Of a DNA stretch of 64,000 nucleotides, positions 36,452 through 45,055 are shown piece by piece. The number at the start of each line of letters is the position of its first letter. Position 1 is the first letter of the stretch. The notes under the pieces were generated by a model. The model had not been told where the DNA came from and did not search any database. It saw only the letters and a program-made list of their open reading frames with translations. The position numbers and the translations under genes were made by a program. Location of the stretch: NCBI RefSeq assembly GCF_013255915.1, contig NZ_CP053896.1:3968001-4032000 (forward strand), given 5' to 3'. The DNA comes from Providencia rettgeri (GTDB lineage Bacteria > Pseudomonadota > Gammaproteobacteria > Enterobacterales > Enterobacteriaceae).

Positions 36452-36906
36452 AACAACTCCCTAGCTTGCTTAAATATGCTTTAATATCAACAACAAAAAT
36501 TTATTATGGTGATGTTTTTTGTGTGTTGATAACCTTTATCTGGCTATTAAGGTAAACAGATTTAGGCCATTTAAAAAGCACCTCACTTTACAAATTCGTA
36601 ACAAAATCGCCTAACTCGGTCTTATTCGGGCATATTCAGTCAAATAAAGTCATAATACAGATGTGGTTAAATGACCGAGTTAGCCCAATATTTTTTGTTT
36701 ATTAAGAGAAAAGCAAAAAAACACCGCAAATATAGTGATTCAAATCTAATTATTATGTAACAAGCCACATTAGCACTCTTAAAATTAAGATCAAAATCAC
36801 TTTAGCAGGCTTTGTTTTTTTCAAAAACAGATTACTTGAATCCAATCACGACAAAAAAAAAGCAACACGGGCAGAATAAATATCGTGGAAAGAATAGGAG
36901 TTAAAT
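36452..36906. other. Divergent araD/deoR regulatory spacer
   Basis: 455 bases without an ORF between araD (left) and the DeoR gene (right). It is AT-rich and holds the widely spaced inverted pair listed separately, plus a good AGGAG site eight bases before the DeoR ATG. Confidence 0.6.
36611..36683. promoter_or_regulatory. Widely spaced 11-bp inverted repeat, candidate looping operator
   Basis: CTAACTCGGTC (36611-36621) and its exact complement-inverse GACCGAGTTAG (36673-36683) lie 51 bases apart, about 62 bp centre to centre (six helical turns). The same core is inverted again inside the DeoR gene: ACTCGGTC 37322-37329, GACCGAGT 37357-37364. Confidence 0.6.
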
Positions 36907-37719
36907 ATGTTACAAGCCGAACGCCATAAATTAATTTGTTCTCATGTTTCGCAGAATGGCTCGGCGCTAGTGCGTGATTTAGCTCAATTATGTCTCGTTT
37001 CTCAAGAAACTATCCGTCGTGATTTAACTACCCTTGAGCGGGAAAATAAGATCATCCGTAGCTTTGGGGGCGCGGTAGCCATCGACCAAGAAGAAATGTC
37101 GATGGTGAATGTTATGCCTTCTTCGGTCAAACTCAGTCAAATGGTTGATGGCGCAGAGTCTTTTCGCAAAAGAACCGAAGAGCACCCTGATGCCAAGATG
37201 AAGATTTCAAAGGCCGCACTAAAATTAATTCAGCCTGGTGACTGTATTATGTTAGATAACAGTAGTACTTGCTGGTTTCTAGCACGGCAAATACCTGATA
37301 TCGACATTACGGTAGTGACAAACTCGGTCAAGATTATCCAAGCCTTGGCCTGCCGTGACCGAGTACGTGTTATTGGTATTGGCGGGGAATATTCAGAACG
37401 CCATGATGATTTTCATGGCCCAATTGCAGAAAGTATTATCCGTAGCTTTCAGATAAAAACCTTATTTCTTTCATGCCAAGGGTTCAATATCGAAAATGGT
37501 ATTCGCGATGGCAGTGAAATAAACTCAAAATTAAAAAATATTATGTTACAGGTTTCCGAAAATAAAGTTTTGCTCGCGGATAATAGTAAATTAGGAAAAT
37601 ATGCATTTAGCCAGGTTTGTACATTTGATGATATTGACGTATTAATTACAAACAAACTAAATGATAATAGTTTTCAAGAAAAGTTCTCTAACCTTAGAAT
37701 TATCGAGTGCGATAAATAA
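36907..37719 (+). CDS. DeoR-family transcriptional regulator
   Basis: 270 residues. The N-terminal HTH (about 5-60) includes VRDLAQLCLVSQETIRRDLTTLE and IIRSFGGA, the DeoR hallmark. The C-terminal sensor domain (DeoRC, from about residue 90) has LDNSSTCWFLARQI, VVTNSVKI and KTLFLSCQGF, a phosphosugar-binding type. It heads the sugar ABC/pentose operon and diverges from araD, so it probably controls both. A 206-bp spacer before the binding protein allows a separate promoter there. Confidence 0.9.
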   Translation: MLQAERHKLICSHVSQNGSALVRDLAQLCLVSQETIRRDLTTLERENKIIRSFGGAVAIDQEEMSMVNVMPSSVKLSQMVDGAESFRKRTEEHPDAKMKISKAALKLIQPGDCIMLDNSSTCWFLARQIPDIDITVVTNSVKIIQALACRDRVRVIGIGGEYSERHDDFHGPIAESIIRSFQIKTLFLSCQGFNIENGIRDGSEINSKLKNIMLQVSENKVLLADNSKLGKYAFSQVCTFDDIDVLITNKLNDNSFQEKFSNLRIIECDK

Positions 37720-37860
37720 GTTATAAAAATAAAAATCATGTAACTGTGATGTAAGTAAAAAACAATAAGTTCTATTTTATTTTCTGTATTAAATAAGCGC
37801 AGGGATATTATTTACCCATAATTCCTTGGCACTTAATTATAGGCATATCTAAATATAAGA

Positions 37861-37890
37861 AGTTCATTATTTCTAAATAATGGAATTTCT
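37861..37890 (+). promoter_or_regulatory. Leader dyad upstream of the sugar-binding protein
   Basis: ATTATTT-ct-AAATAAT (37866-37881), flanked by TTC / GGAA that extend the pairing with one bulge, lies 36 bases before the start codon. Could be a DeoR site or mRNA hairpin. Confidence 0.4.
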
Positions 37891-37925
37891 TGATTTAGTA
37901 TCCATCTACACTAAGGAATACAACT

Positions 37926-38924
37926 ATGAACATGAAGAAGCTAGTTTTACCTTGTTTAATGAGCGTTGCACTATTTTCAAATGTCGCGATGGCTGAATCA
38001 CAAAAAGCACAAAAGCCCTTTACCATGGGTGTCGTCGTTAAAGTCGGTGGTATTCCTTGGTTTAATGTGATGGAACAAGGTATTACTGAAGAAGGCAAAA
38101 AACTCGGTGTAAATGCCTTCCAAGTCGGTCCAACAACGGCTGACCCAGCGGAACAAGTTCGTGCTATCGAAGATTTAATCGCGAAGAAAGTGGATGTCAT
38201 TGGCGTTGTCCCTAACGACGCTAAAGTTCTTGAGCCTGTATTAAAACGTGCTCAAGACGCTGGAATTAAAGTCATTACCCACGAATCACCAAACCAAAAA
38301 AATGCAGATTGGGACTTTGAATTACTTGATACCCAAAGTATGGGCGCTAACCATATGAGAGATATGGCAGCATGCATGGGCGAAGAAGGTAAATACGCCA
38401 TGTTTGTGGGAAGCCTAACAGTACCATTAGTGAACGAATGGGCCGACGCTGCAATTGCTTACCAGAAAGCGAACTATCCGAAAATGCAAATGGTCGATGA
38501 CCGCTTTGGTGTTGCCGAATCCGTTGATGACTCAATGCGTACAGCTAATGATTTGTTATCTAAGCACAAAGACTTAAAAGGCATCATGTCATTTGGTTCA
38601 CAAGGCCCTATCGGTGCAGGCCGAGCCATTGATAAACGCCGTAAAAATGATGAAACCTGTGTATTCGGGACATTCACACCTGGCCAAGGCATCAAATTAC
38701 TGGAAAAAGGCGCAATTGATGGCGGCTATATTTCTAATCCAAAAGTCGCAGGACAAGTATTTGTACAGGTGGCGACTGCCATGATGAATGGTGAAGAAAT
38801 TAAAGATGGCGTGTCTATTGGTGATATGGGTGAAATCAAAGTCAGTGGCAACACGATTTTGAGTGACAACCCCGTTAATTTGAATATTGAAAATACGAAA
38901 AAATTGGTCGAAGTCGGTCTGTAA
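37926..38924 (+). CDS. Sugar ABC transporter periplasmic binding protein
   Basis: 332 residues with a signal peptide (about 1-23, SNVAMA-ES). The fold is that of RbsB/LsrB-type proteins (FTMGVVVKVGGIPWFNVMEQGI; VIGVVPNDAKVLEPVLKRAQDAGIKVITHES; PKVAGQVFVQVA). Closest in flavour to LsrB and to rhamnose/pentose binding proteins, but it carries no lsr partners. It delivers substrate to the permeases encoded downstream. Context suggests an L-pentulose or related sugar. Confidence 0.9.
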   Translation: MNMKKLVLPCLMSVALFSNVAMAESQKAQKPFTMGVVVKVGGIPWFNVMEQGITEEGKKLGVNAFQVGPTTADPAEQVRAIEDLIAKKVDVIGVVPNDAKVLEPVLKRAQDAGIKVITHESPNQKNADWDFELLDTQSMGANHMRDMAACMGEEGKYAMFVGSLTVPLVNEWADAAIAYQKANYPKMQMVDDRFGVAESVDDSMRTANDLLSKHKDLKGIMSFGSQGPIGAGRAIDKRRKNDETCVFGTFTPGQGIKLLEKGAIDGGYISNPKVAGQVFVQVATAMMNGEEIKDGVSIGDMGEIKVSGNTILSDNPVNLNIENTKKLVEVGL

Positions 38925-38995
38925 TTTCACCTTGTCAAAATAATGTTCAAAACAAAAATACAATATTTATCAAGATATTAATTTTAATGTTCTTT

Positions 38996-39034
38996 GAGTT
39001 CGAGTCGCCTGCACTAACGCAGCGGCTCGAACTC
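38996..39034 (+). terminator. Intra-operon 13-bp hairpin between binding protein and ATPase
   Basis: Arms GAGTTCGAGTCGC / GCGGCTCGAACTC pair over 13 positions (one G-U) around a 13-nt loop, with no T run. Placement after a binding-protein gene fits an mRNA-stabilising or attenuating element that keeps binding protein in excess. Confidence 0.65.
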
Positions 39035-39081
39035 ATCACGAACAAGCCAACACCAATTTATTTGCAGTAGGAATTGTACTT

Positions 39082-40599
39082 ATGACAAGCACCTCAAAAG
39101 CTGACAAATCCGATCCACTCATTACCTTGCGCGACCTTTCCAAAAGCTTCGGTGGTCACCGTGCATTACGCAATATCGATTTGACGCTCAACAAAGGTGA
39201 AGTGCACTGTTTAGCGGGCACCAATGGGTGTGGGAAAAGCACATTAATTAAAACCATCAGTGGTGTCTATGCCCCTGATGACGGTAGCAAAATTGAAATT
39301 GATGGAAAAAGTTATCACCGGTTGACGCCAGATAAAGCCCGTGAATTAGGCGTACAAGTTATTTACCAAGATTTGTCGTTATTTCCAAATTTAACCGTTG
39401 CCGAAAATATCGCCTTTGAGCTGAACCTCAAAGGCTATTTTGGCTGGTTTCGCAAAAAACAACTGCGCGAAAAAGCGCTAGAAATCCTCAATGAACTGGC
39501 TTTCACCATTGACCCCGACACACCTGTGCAATTTTTACCCATTGCTCAACGCCAACAAGTTGCTATCTGCCGCGCCCTAGTTGCTGATGCACGTCTGGTC
39601 ATTATGGATGAACCAACGGCTTCATTGACCCGTACAGAAGTCAACCAACTACTCTCAACGGTTAATTACCTAAAAGATAAGGGTATTACTGTTGTTTTCG
39701 TAAGTCACCGACTAGAAGAAGTGAAAGAGATTTCTGACCGCATCACGGTGATCCGCGATGGACAAAAAATTGGGACTTGGCCTGCTGAAGGCTTAACTAC
39801 CCGCAAAATTACTGAGTTAATGACTGGCTTAGACATTGTCCATGAACGCAAGCCACCCAATAATGCGGAAGACCGACGCACAGTACTTGAGCTAAAAAAC
39901 CTCAGTCGAGCTGGGCAATATCGTGATATCAACTTAAATTTAAAACGCGGTGAAGTGTTAGGTTTATGTGGTTTGTTAGGCTCAGGCCGTACCGAATTAG
40001 CATTATCGTTATTTGGTATTACCCATCCAGATAGCGGCGAATTATTTATCGAAGACAAGCCTGTTAAGTTAAAAAACAACACCGACGCCATTAAGCGTGG
40101 CATTGGTTATGTCTCTGAAGACCGCCTGACTTTAGGTGCCATTTTACAACAATCCATCGCAGACAATATGGTGATTTCGATTCTTGATCGACTCAAAACA
40201 CCTTGGCATTTAATCGATGAAAAACAGTGCCAAGAAATCGTACAAGAGTGGATAGCCGACTTAGATATTAAAGTCACCGACCCAAATAACGCCCTTTCAA
40301 CACTTTCAGGCGGTAACCAGCAAAAAGTGGTACTTGCCAAATGGATTTTAACTCGCCCTAAAGTACTGATTTTAGATTCGCCAACCGTTGGTGTTGATAT
40401 CGGCGCAAAAGACAGTATTTACAAGCTGATTCACCGTTTGTCAGGTGTCGGTATCTCCATTTTATTAATTACCGATGAAGCCTCCGAAGCTTATTACAAT
40501 TGCGACAGAATTTTACATATGAAACAAGGCGCTATCGTCAAAGAAATTGTGACAGATTCCATCAATGAGCAACAATTGGAGGAAATCATCAATGGCTAA
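39082..40599 (+). CDS. Sugar ABC transporter ATPase (RbsA/XylG-like, two nucleotide-binding domains)
   Basis: 505 residues with duplicated ATPase domains. The first Walker A is GTNGCGKST (about 48-56), with a degenerate signature (LPIAQRQQV) and Walker B VIMDEPTAS. The second half carries the variant LLGSGRTE loop and a full LSGGNQQKVVLAKW signature. This asymmetry is normal in the CUT2 sugar importer family. Its last codons overlap the permease start by eight bases. Confidence 0.93.
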   Translation: MTSTSKADKSDPLITLRDLSKSFGGHRALRNIDLTLNKGEVHCLAGTNGCGKSTLIKTISGVYAPDDGSKIEIDGKSYHRLTPDKARELGVQVIYQDLSLFPNLTVAENIAFELNLKGYFGWFRKKQLREKALEILNELAFTIDPDTPVQFLPIAQRQQVAICRALVADARLVIMDEPTASLTRTEVNQLLSTVNYLKDKGITVVFVSHRLEEVKEISDRITVIRDGQKIGTWPAEGLTTRKITELMTGLDIVHERKPPNNAEDRRTVLELKNLSRAGQYRDINLNLKRGEVLGLCGLLGSGRTELALSLFGITHPDSGELFIEDKPVKLKNNTDAIKRGIGYVSEDRLTLGAILQQSIADNMVISILDRLKTPWHLIDEKQCQEIVQEWIADLDIKVTDPNNALSTLSGGNQQKVVLAKWILTRPKVLILDSPTVGVDIGAKDSIYKLIHRLSGVGISILLITDEASEAYYNCDRILHMKQGAIVKEIVTDSINEQQLEEIING

Positions 40600-41581
40600 T
40601 TGGCAAAAATTACGACCACAATCTGTCGAAGGCTGGCTGACTTGGGTCATTCTTATCATGGTGGTGTTCTTCACATTGATGAGCCCACAATTTCTGACTA
40701 TTCAAAATTTACTCGACCTCAGTGAAAGCTACGCCGTTACGGGTATTTTCGCCTTAGGATTATTTGTGGTTCTCGTCACTGGGGGTATTGATATTTCGTT
40801 TGCTGCAGTGGCTTCCGTAGTGCAATACGTGATTGCCACTTGGTTATTGCAAGGTTTTATTGCAAGCCCTGCCGTTAGTATCACATTGGCGATTATCATC
40901 GGTATCGCTTTTGGCTTAATTAACGCCATTTTGATTTACTCGCTGAATGTTGTGTCAATTATCATCACCATCAGTATGCAATCACTGCTGTTTGGAATGC
41001 TGATGTGGTTAACCAACGGTCACAGTATTTATGACTTGCCTGATTGGTGGGTTGACCCTGTGACTATCCTGCCTTTTGAAGTGGATGGCGAATATTACCA
41101 AGTTGGCTTGCCGTTAATTGTAATGCTAGGCATTGCCTTCTTAACGTGGGTTTTAATGAATAAAACCCACATCGGTCGTCAGTTATACGCTGTTGGCGGC
41201 AGCCAAGAATCTGCATCTCGTATTGGTATTCGTGTTTCCGTGATTTATCTGTTTGCATACGGCTACCTTGGCGCGATGGCAGCGATTGGCGGCATGTTGC
41301 AAACCTACCGAATGAGTGAAGTGGTACCGAGTGCCCTTGTGGGAGGAGAACTGGATGTGCTTGCAGCTGCTGTATTGGGTGGAGCCAGTTTATCCGGTGG
41401 CAGAGGCTCGGTGATAGGTACATTAATGGGGGTTTTCCTGATTGGTATCTTGAAAAACGGCCTTAACCTGATTGGTGTTTCAAACTACTTCGTCAATATC
41501 GTCATCGGGCTGGTTATTCTCATTGCGATTTGTATTACCCACTATAAAAAACGTAAAGAGACGGACGTAGGTTTTGTTTAA
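40592..41581 (+). CDS. Sugar ABC transporter permease (CUT2 family)
   Basis: 329 residues, about eight to ten hydrophobic segments, RbsC-like. Family marks: VLVTGGIDISF (Asp in the LSGGIDLSVG-like motif), VLAAAVLGGASLSGGRGSVIGTLMG. Start ATG 40592 has GGAGG-like GGAGGAAATC upstream and overlaps the ATPase stop. One of two permeases that form a heterodimer. Confidence 0.92.
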   Translation: MANWQKLRPQSVEGWLTWVILIMVVFFTLMSPQFLTIQNLLDLSESYAVTGIFALGLFVVLVTGGIDISFAAVASVVQYVIATWLLQGFIASPAVSITLAIIIGIAFGLINAILIYSLNVVSIIITISMQSLLFGMLMWLTNGHSIYDLPDWWVDPVTILPFEVDGEYYQVGLPLIVMLGIAFLTWVLMNKTHIGRQLYAVGGSQESASRIGIRVSVIYLFAYGYLGAMAAIGGMLQTYRMSEVVPSALVGGELDVLAAAVLGGASLSGGRGSVIGTLMGVFLIGILKNGLNLIGVSNYFVNIVIGLVILIAICITHYKKRKETDVGFV

Positions 41582-41594
41582 CAGGAATATCACC

Positions 41595-42629
41595 ATGAAA
41601 AAAAATGCTTTTTTTAAAATTGATGGCTCTGTTATCGGACTGCTTTCAATCTTTGTTCTGGCTATCGCCGCGTTTAGTATTGCCATGCCAGGGCACTTTT
41701 TTACTCAAAATACCTTTTTGAGTATCACTTTTCAGTTACCTGAATTGGGCTTACTCACCTTTGCCATGTTTGTACCTATGTTAAGTGGCGGCTTAAACCT
41801 CGCCATTATTAGTACCGCTAACTTAACTGGCCTGTTTATGGCTTGGGTGTTTATCAATTACCTGCCAGTGGATGCAGGGACGGGCACACAGCTGATGTGG
41901 CTGGTCTTCGCATTGATCGGCGCAACTGTAATTGCGGTCATTATCGGTAGCTTAACAGGGCTGATGATTTCCCATATCGGGGCACACCCTATTCTAGTCA
42001 CTCTCGGTACTATGACGATTATTAGTGGTATTGGCGTTTACCTAACCAAAGGAGCAGCGCTGAGTGGCATGCCGCCCATTGTTCGTGCCATTGGTTCCGA
42101 TACGGTGCTTGGGGTACCAATTGCGATGATTATTTTCATTGTTACCGCAATTCTCTTAGCGCTGTTTCTAGGCTGTACGCGTTTAGGTAAAAATATCTAT
42201 ATGAGTGGCAGTAACATCAATGCAACGTGGTTCAGCGGTATTCGTACCGACCGTGTCATGATTGCGATATACACCATTTCTAGCCTGTTATGTGTATTAG
42301 CTGGGCTCATCATGATGGCTCGCTTTAACTCTGCACGTATGGGCTACGGGGACTCCTATTTACTGCTCACCATTCTTGCCATCGTATTAGGTGGAACTAA
42401 CCCATTTGGGGGAGTTGGTAAGGTTAGCCGAGTGTTCTGTGCCTTATTGGTTTTACAGGTCATTGCGACAGGTTTAAGCCTGCTTGGTGTAAGCCTGCAC
42501 TTTAACCTCGCAGTTTGGGGGATCACGCTCATCTTGGCACTAGCATTCAAGTTCTTCAAAGAAAAATGGAGTGCTAAACGTGCGATGAACCGCAACCAAC
42601 GCCTTAATAAAGCATCGACACAAAGTTAA
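41595..42629 (+). CDS. Second sugar ABC transporter permease (CUT2 family)
   Basis: 344 residues from ATG 41595 (AGGAAT upstream; an in-frame TTG at 41574 overlaps the previous stop). About eight to ten hydrophobic segments. Marks: MLSGGLNLAIISTANLTG, the counterpart of the LSGGIDLSVG motif, and LTILAIVLGGTNPFGGVGK. Pairs with the previous permease. Confidence 0.92.
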   Translation: MKKNAFFKIDGSVIGLLSIFVLAIAAFSIAMPGHFFTQNTFLSITFQLPELGLLTFAMFVPMLSGGLNLAIISTANLTGLFMAWVFINYLPVDAGTGTQLMWLVFALIGATVIAVIIGSLTGLMISHIGAHPILVTLGTMTIISGIGVYLTKGAALSGMPPIVRAIGSDTVLGVPIAMIIFIVTAILLALFLGCTRLGKNIYMSGSNINATWFSGIRTDRVMIAIYTISSLLCVLAGLIMMARFNSARMGYGDSYLLLTILAIVLGGTNPFGGVGKVSRVFCALLVLQVIATGLSLLGVSLHFNLAVWGITLILALAFKFFKEKWSAKRAMNRNQRLNKASTQS

Positions 42630-42647
42630 TTTTTCAAGGGGAAAACC

Positions 42648-43511
42648 ATGCGCAAGCATCCAATTGGTATTTATGAAAAAGCATTACCGAAAAACAGCAG
42701 TTGGTTAGAAAAATTAGTTATCGCAAAATCTGCAGGTTATGATTTTGTGGAGATGTCAGTAGATGAAACTGACGAACGTCTAGCTCGGTTAGACTGGAGC
42801 CCCGCTGAACGTCTGGAAGTGGTTAGAGCCATTCAAGAAACAGGTATTCGCATTCCAAGTATGTGTTTATCGGGCCATCGCCGTTTTCCTTTCGGTAGCC
42901 ATGATGAAGGCACTCGCATGATGGCCTATACCTTAATGGAAAAAGCCATTAAGCTCGCTCAAGACTTAGGCATTCGCACTATTCAGCTCGCGGGTTATGA
43001 CGTTTACTATGAAGAGCAAGATACCGAAACGATTGCCAATTTCGAAAAAGGCATGCAATGGGTCAGTGAAATTGCGGCCGCTTCTCAAGTGATGTGTGCG
43101 GTAGAAATCATGGATACGCCATTTATGAATTCCATTAGCAAATGGCAAACGCTTTCCGATAAAATTCGCTCGCCTTGGTTCAAGGTGTATCCTGATGTCG
43201 GCAACTTAACGGCATGGGGCAATGATGTCGAAAAAGAATTCACCCAAGGAATTGAACACGTCGCAGCAATTCACTTAAAAGATACGTATGCGGTGACTGA
43301 AACCTGTAAAGGCCAATTCCGTGATGTGCCTTTCGGTGAAGGCTGCGTGGATTTTGTTAATTTATTCAAATTATTAAAACGTTTAAATTACCGTGGCTCC
43401 TTCCTGATTGAAATGTGGACAGAAAAAGCCGATGAGCCACTGATTGAAATTATCAAAGCTCGTCATTGGATGGAAGACAAAATGCAACAAGCAGGCTGGC
43501 ACAACGCCTAA
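42648..43511 (+). CDS. ulaE: L-xylulose-5-phosphate 3-epimerase (UlaE/SgbU-like)
   Basis: 287-residue TIM-barrel epimerase (E. coli UlaE 284) that converts L-xylulose 5-phosphate to L-ribulose 5-phosphate. The N terminus (PIGIYEKALPKNSSWLEKL, then DFVEMSVDETDERLARLDW) closely resembles UlaE. Metal ligands are visible as Glu in AVEIMDTPF, Asp in YPDVGNL, His in AIHLKDTY and Glu in LIEMWTE. The other ascorbate genes (ulaD, ula PTS) are absent, so it serves a pentulose route with the adjacent kinase and AraD. Confidence 0.92.
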   Translation: MRKHPIGIYEKALPKNSSWLEKLVIAKSAGYDFVEMSVDETDERLARLDWSPAERLEVVRAIQETGIRIPSMCLSGHRRFPFGSHDEGTRMMAYTLMEKAIKLAQDLGIRTIQLAGYDVYYEEQDTETIANFEKGMQWVSEIAAASQVMCAVEIMDTPFMNSISKWQTLSDKIRSPWFKVYPDVGNLTAWGNDVEKEFTQGIEHVAAIHLKDTYAVTETCKGQFRDVPFGEGCVDFVNLFKLLKRLNYRGSFLIEMWTEKADEPLIEIIKARHWMEDKMQQAGWHNA

Positions 43512-43522
43512 AGGAGCCGATA

Positions 43523-44995
43523 ATGAATGCATTTTTTATGGGTGTTGACCTTGGTGGTACCGTCATTAAAGCGGGTATCTACACCGCAGAAGGCCAAGAA
43601 ATTACCGTTGCTGAACATTCTTTTCCCACTGAGAGTCCACAAGCAGGTTTTAGTGAACGCAATATGGAAATGCTGTGGGAAGCGGCTTGCAGCGTGATTC
43701 GCCAAGCGATTCAAAATAGCCAGCTCAACGCCGCCCAAATTTCCGGTGTCAGCTTTTCTTCTCACGGCAAAGGGCTGTATTTACTCAATAGCCAAGGAAA
43801 ACCGGTTAGGAATGGGATTGTGTCATCTGATTCACGAGCTCAATCTATTGTTGATGAATGGCACCAAGACGGCACCGCGGATAAAGCTTATCCATTGAGT
43901 TTTCAGCAATTATGGGCTTCTCATCCTGTGGCGCTGTTACGTTGGTTAAAACAACACGAGCCCGATAATTATCGCGATACTCAACATGTTTTGATGGTCC
44001 ACGATTACATTCGCTACCGTCTAACCGACCAAATTGCCTGCGAAGAAACCAATATTTCTGGCAGCCAATTATTTAACCAAACCCTGTCGAGTTATGACCC
44101 TAAATTATGCCAACTATTTGGTATTGATGAGACAAATGACAAACTAGCACCGGTGATTAATTCGGCTCAACTTGCAGGAACGGTAACCCACAAAGCCGCT
44201 GCTGAGTCTGGACTTGTAGAAGGAACCCCTGTATTTGGTGGCTTCTTTGACGTGGTGGGTGCAGCGTTGGCGTCAGGGGTGAGCCAAAAAGATAAACTCA
44301 GCGCCGTAGCCGGAACTTGGACCATTTCAACCCGTGTCTTCGATGAAATTGTGCCTTCAGATTACCCATACGTATGGAGTAAATACTGTATTCCAGGTAC
44401 CTATTTTGTCCACGAAGGCAGCCCGACTTCCGCCAGTAACCTCGCGTGGTTCACTCGTCACTTCTTCAATCAACGTTTGCAAGATTATAACGTACTGAAT
44501 CACTGTGTGGCTGAAGGGGCAACACGGCCAAATGATATTCTGTTTTTTCCTTGGCTGTACGGTTCTAACTACCACAGTAATTTGCATGGTGGTCTACTCG
44601 GTTTGAGCTCACACCATACGGATGCTGATATTGTTTATGCTATCTATCAAGGAATTGTGTTTTCACATTTGCTACATCAAGACCGTATTGTTGGCCTTGA
44701 TAATACAACAGAATCTATTCGTTTCACGGGTGGCCCAACACAGTCACCACTGTGGATGCAAATGTTCTGTGATGCCAGTAACTTGCCGTTAGATGTCGTC
44801 AATGTACAGCAATCAGGTTGCCAAGCCGCTGCACTTTGTGCCGCAGTCGGAACAGGTTACTATTCAGGTTTTGATGTCGCTATTGCGGCAAGCACACCCA
44901 AAATCACGACTTACCAACCAAACGCCGTTGGGTATCAACAGTTACGTGATAAATTTGCCCGCTTTAAAGCAGTTGCAGATGCATTGAGTCAATAA
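43523..44995 (+). CDS. lyxK: FGGY carbohydrate kinase, L-xylulose kinase-like (LyxK)
   Basis: 490 residues from ATG 43523 (AAGGAG seven bases upstream). FGGY-family ATP-dependent sugar kinase with N-terminal phosphate loop GVDLGGTVIKAGIY, the HDYIRYRLT stretch, GGFFDVVGAALASG and the RFTGGPTQSPLWMQMFCDA ATP-binding region. It resembles E. coli LyxK (498 residues) along its length. Expected to phosphorylate L-xylulose at C5; a related keto-sugar is possible. Last gene of the ABC operon. Confidence 0.85.
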   Translation: MNAFFMGVDLGGTVIKAGIYTAEGQEITVAEHSFPTESPQAGFSERNMEMLWEAACSVIRQAIQNSQLNAAQISGVSFSSHGKGLYLLNSQGKPVRNGIVSSDSRAQSIVDEWHQDGTADKAYPLSFQQLWASHPVALLRWLKQHEPDNYRDTQHVLMVHDYIRYRLTDQIACEETNISGSQLFNQTLSSYDPKLCQLFGIDETNDKLAPVINSAQLAGTVTHKAAAESGLVEGTPVFGGFFDVVGAALASGVSQKDKLSAVAGTWTISTRVFDEIVPSDYPYVWSKYCIPGTYFVHEGSPTSASNLAWFTRHFFNQRLQDYNVLNHCVAEGATRPNDILFFPWLYGSNYHSNLHGGLLGLSSHHTDADIVYAIYQGIVFSHLLHQDRIVGLDNTTESIRFTGGPTQSPLWMQMFCDASNLPLDVVNVQQSGCQAAALCAAVGTGYYSGFDVAIAASTPKITTYQPNAVGYQQLRDKFARFKAVADALSQ

Positions 44996-45012
44996 CTTGT
45001 TGAATAAAAATA

Positions 45013-45049
45013 AAGGCAGAACTGATAGCTCGGTTCTGCCTTATTTTTT
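45013..45049 (+). terminator. Rho-independent terminator after the kinase
   Basis: A perfect 10-bp stem AAGGCAGAAC / GTTCTGCCTT with a 10-nt loop is followed by ATTTTTT. Confidence 0.92.
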
Positions 45050-45055
45050 GACATA

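Noticed and set aside
38996-39034. TTCGAGTC in the hairpin resembles a tRNA T-arm
   Set aside because: No acceptor, D or anticodon arms can be drawn around it; the 13-bp continuous stem is unlike tRNA.
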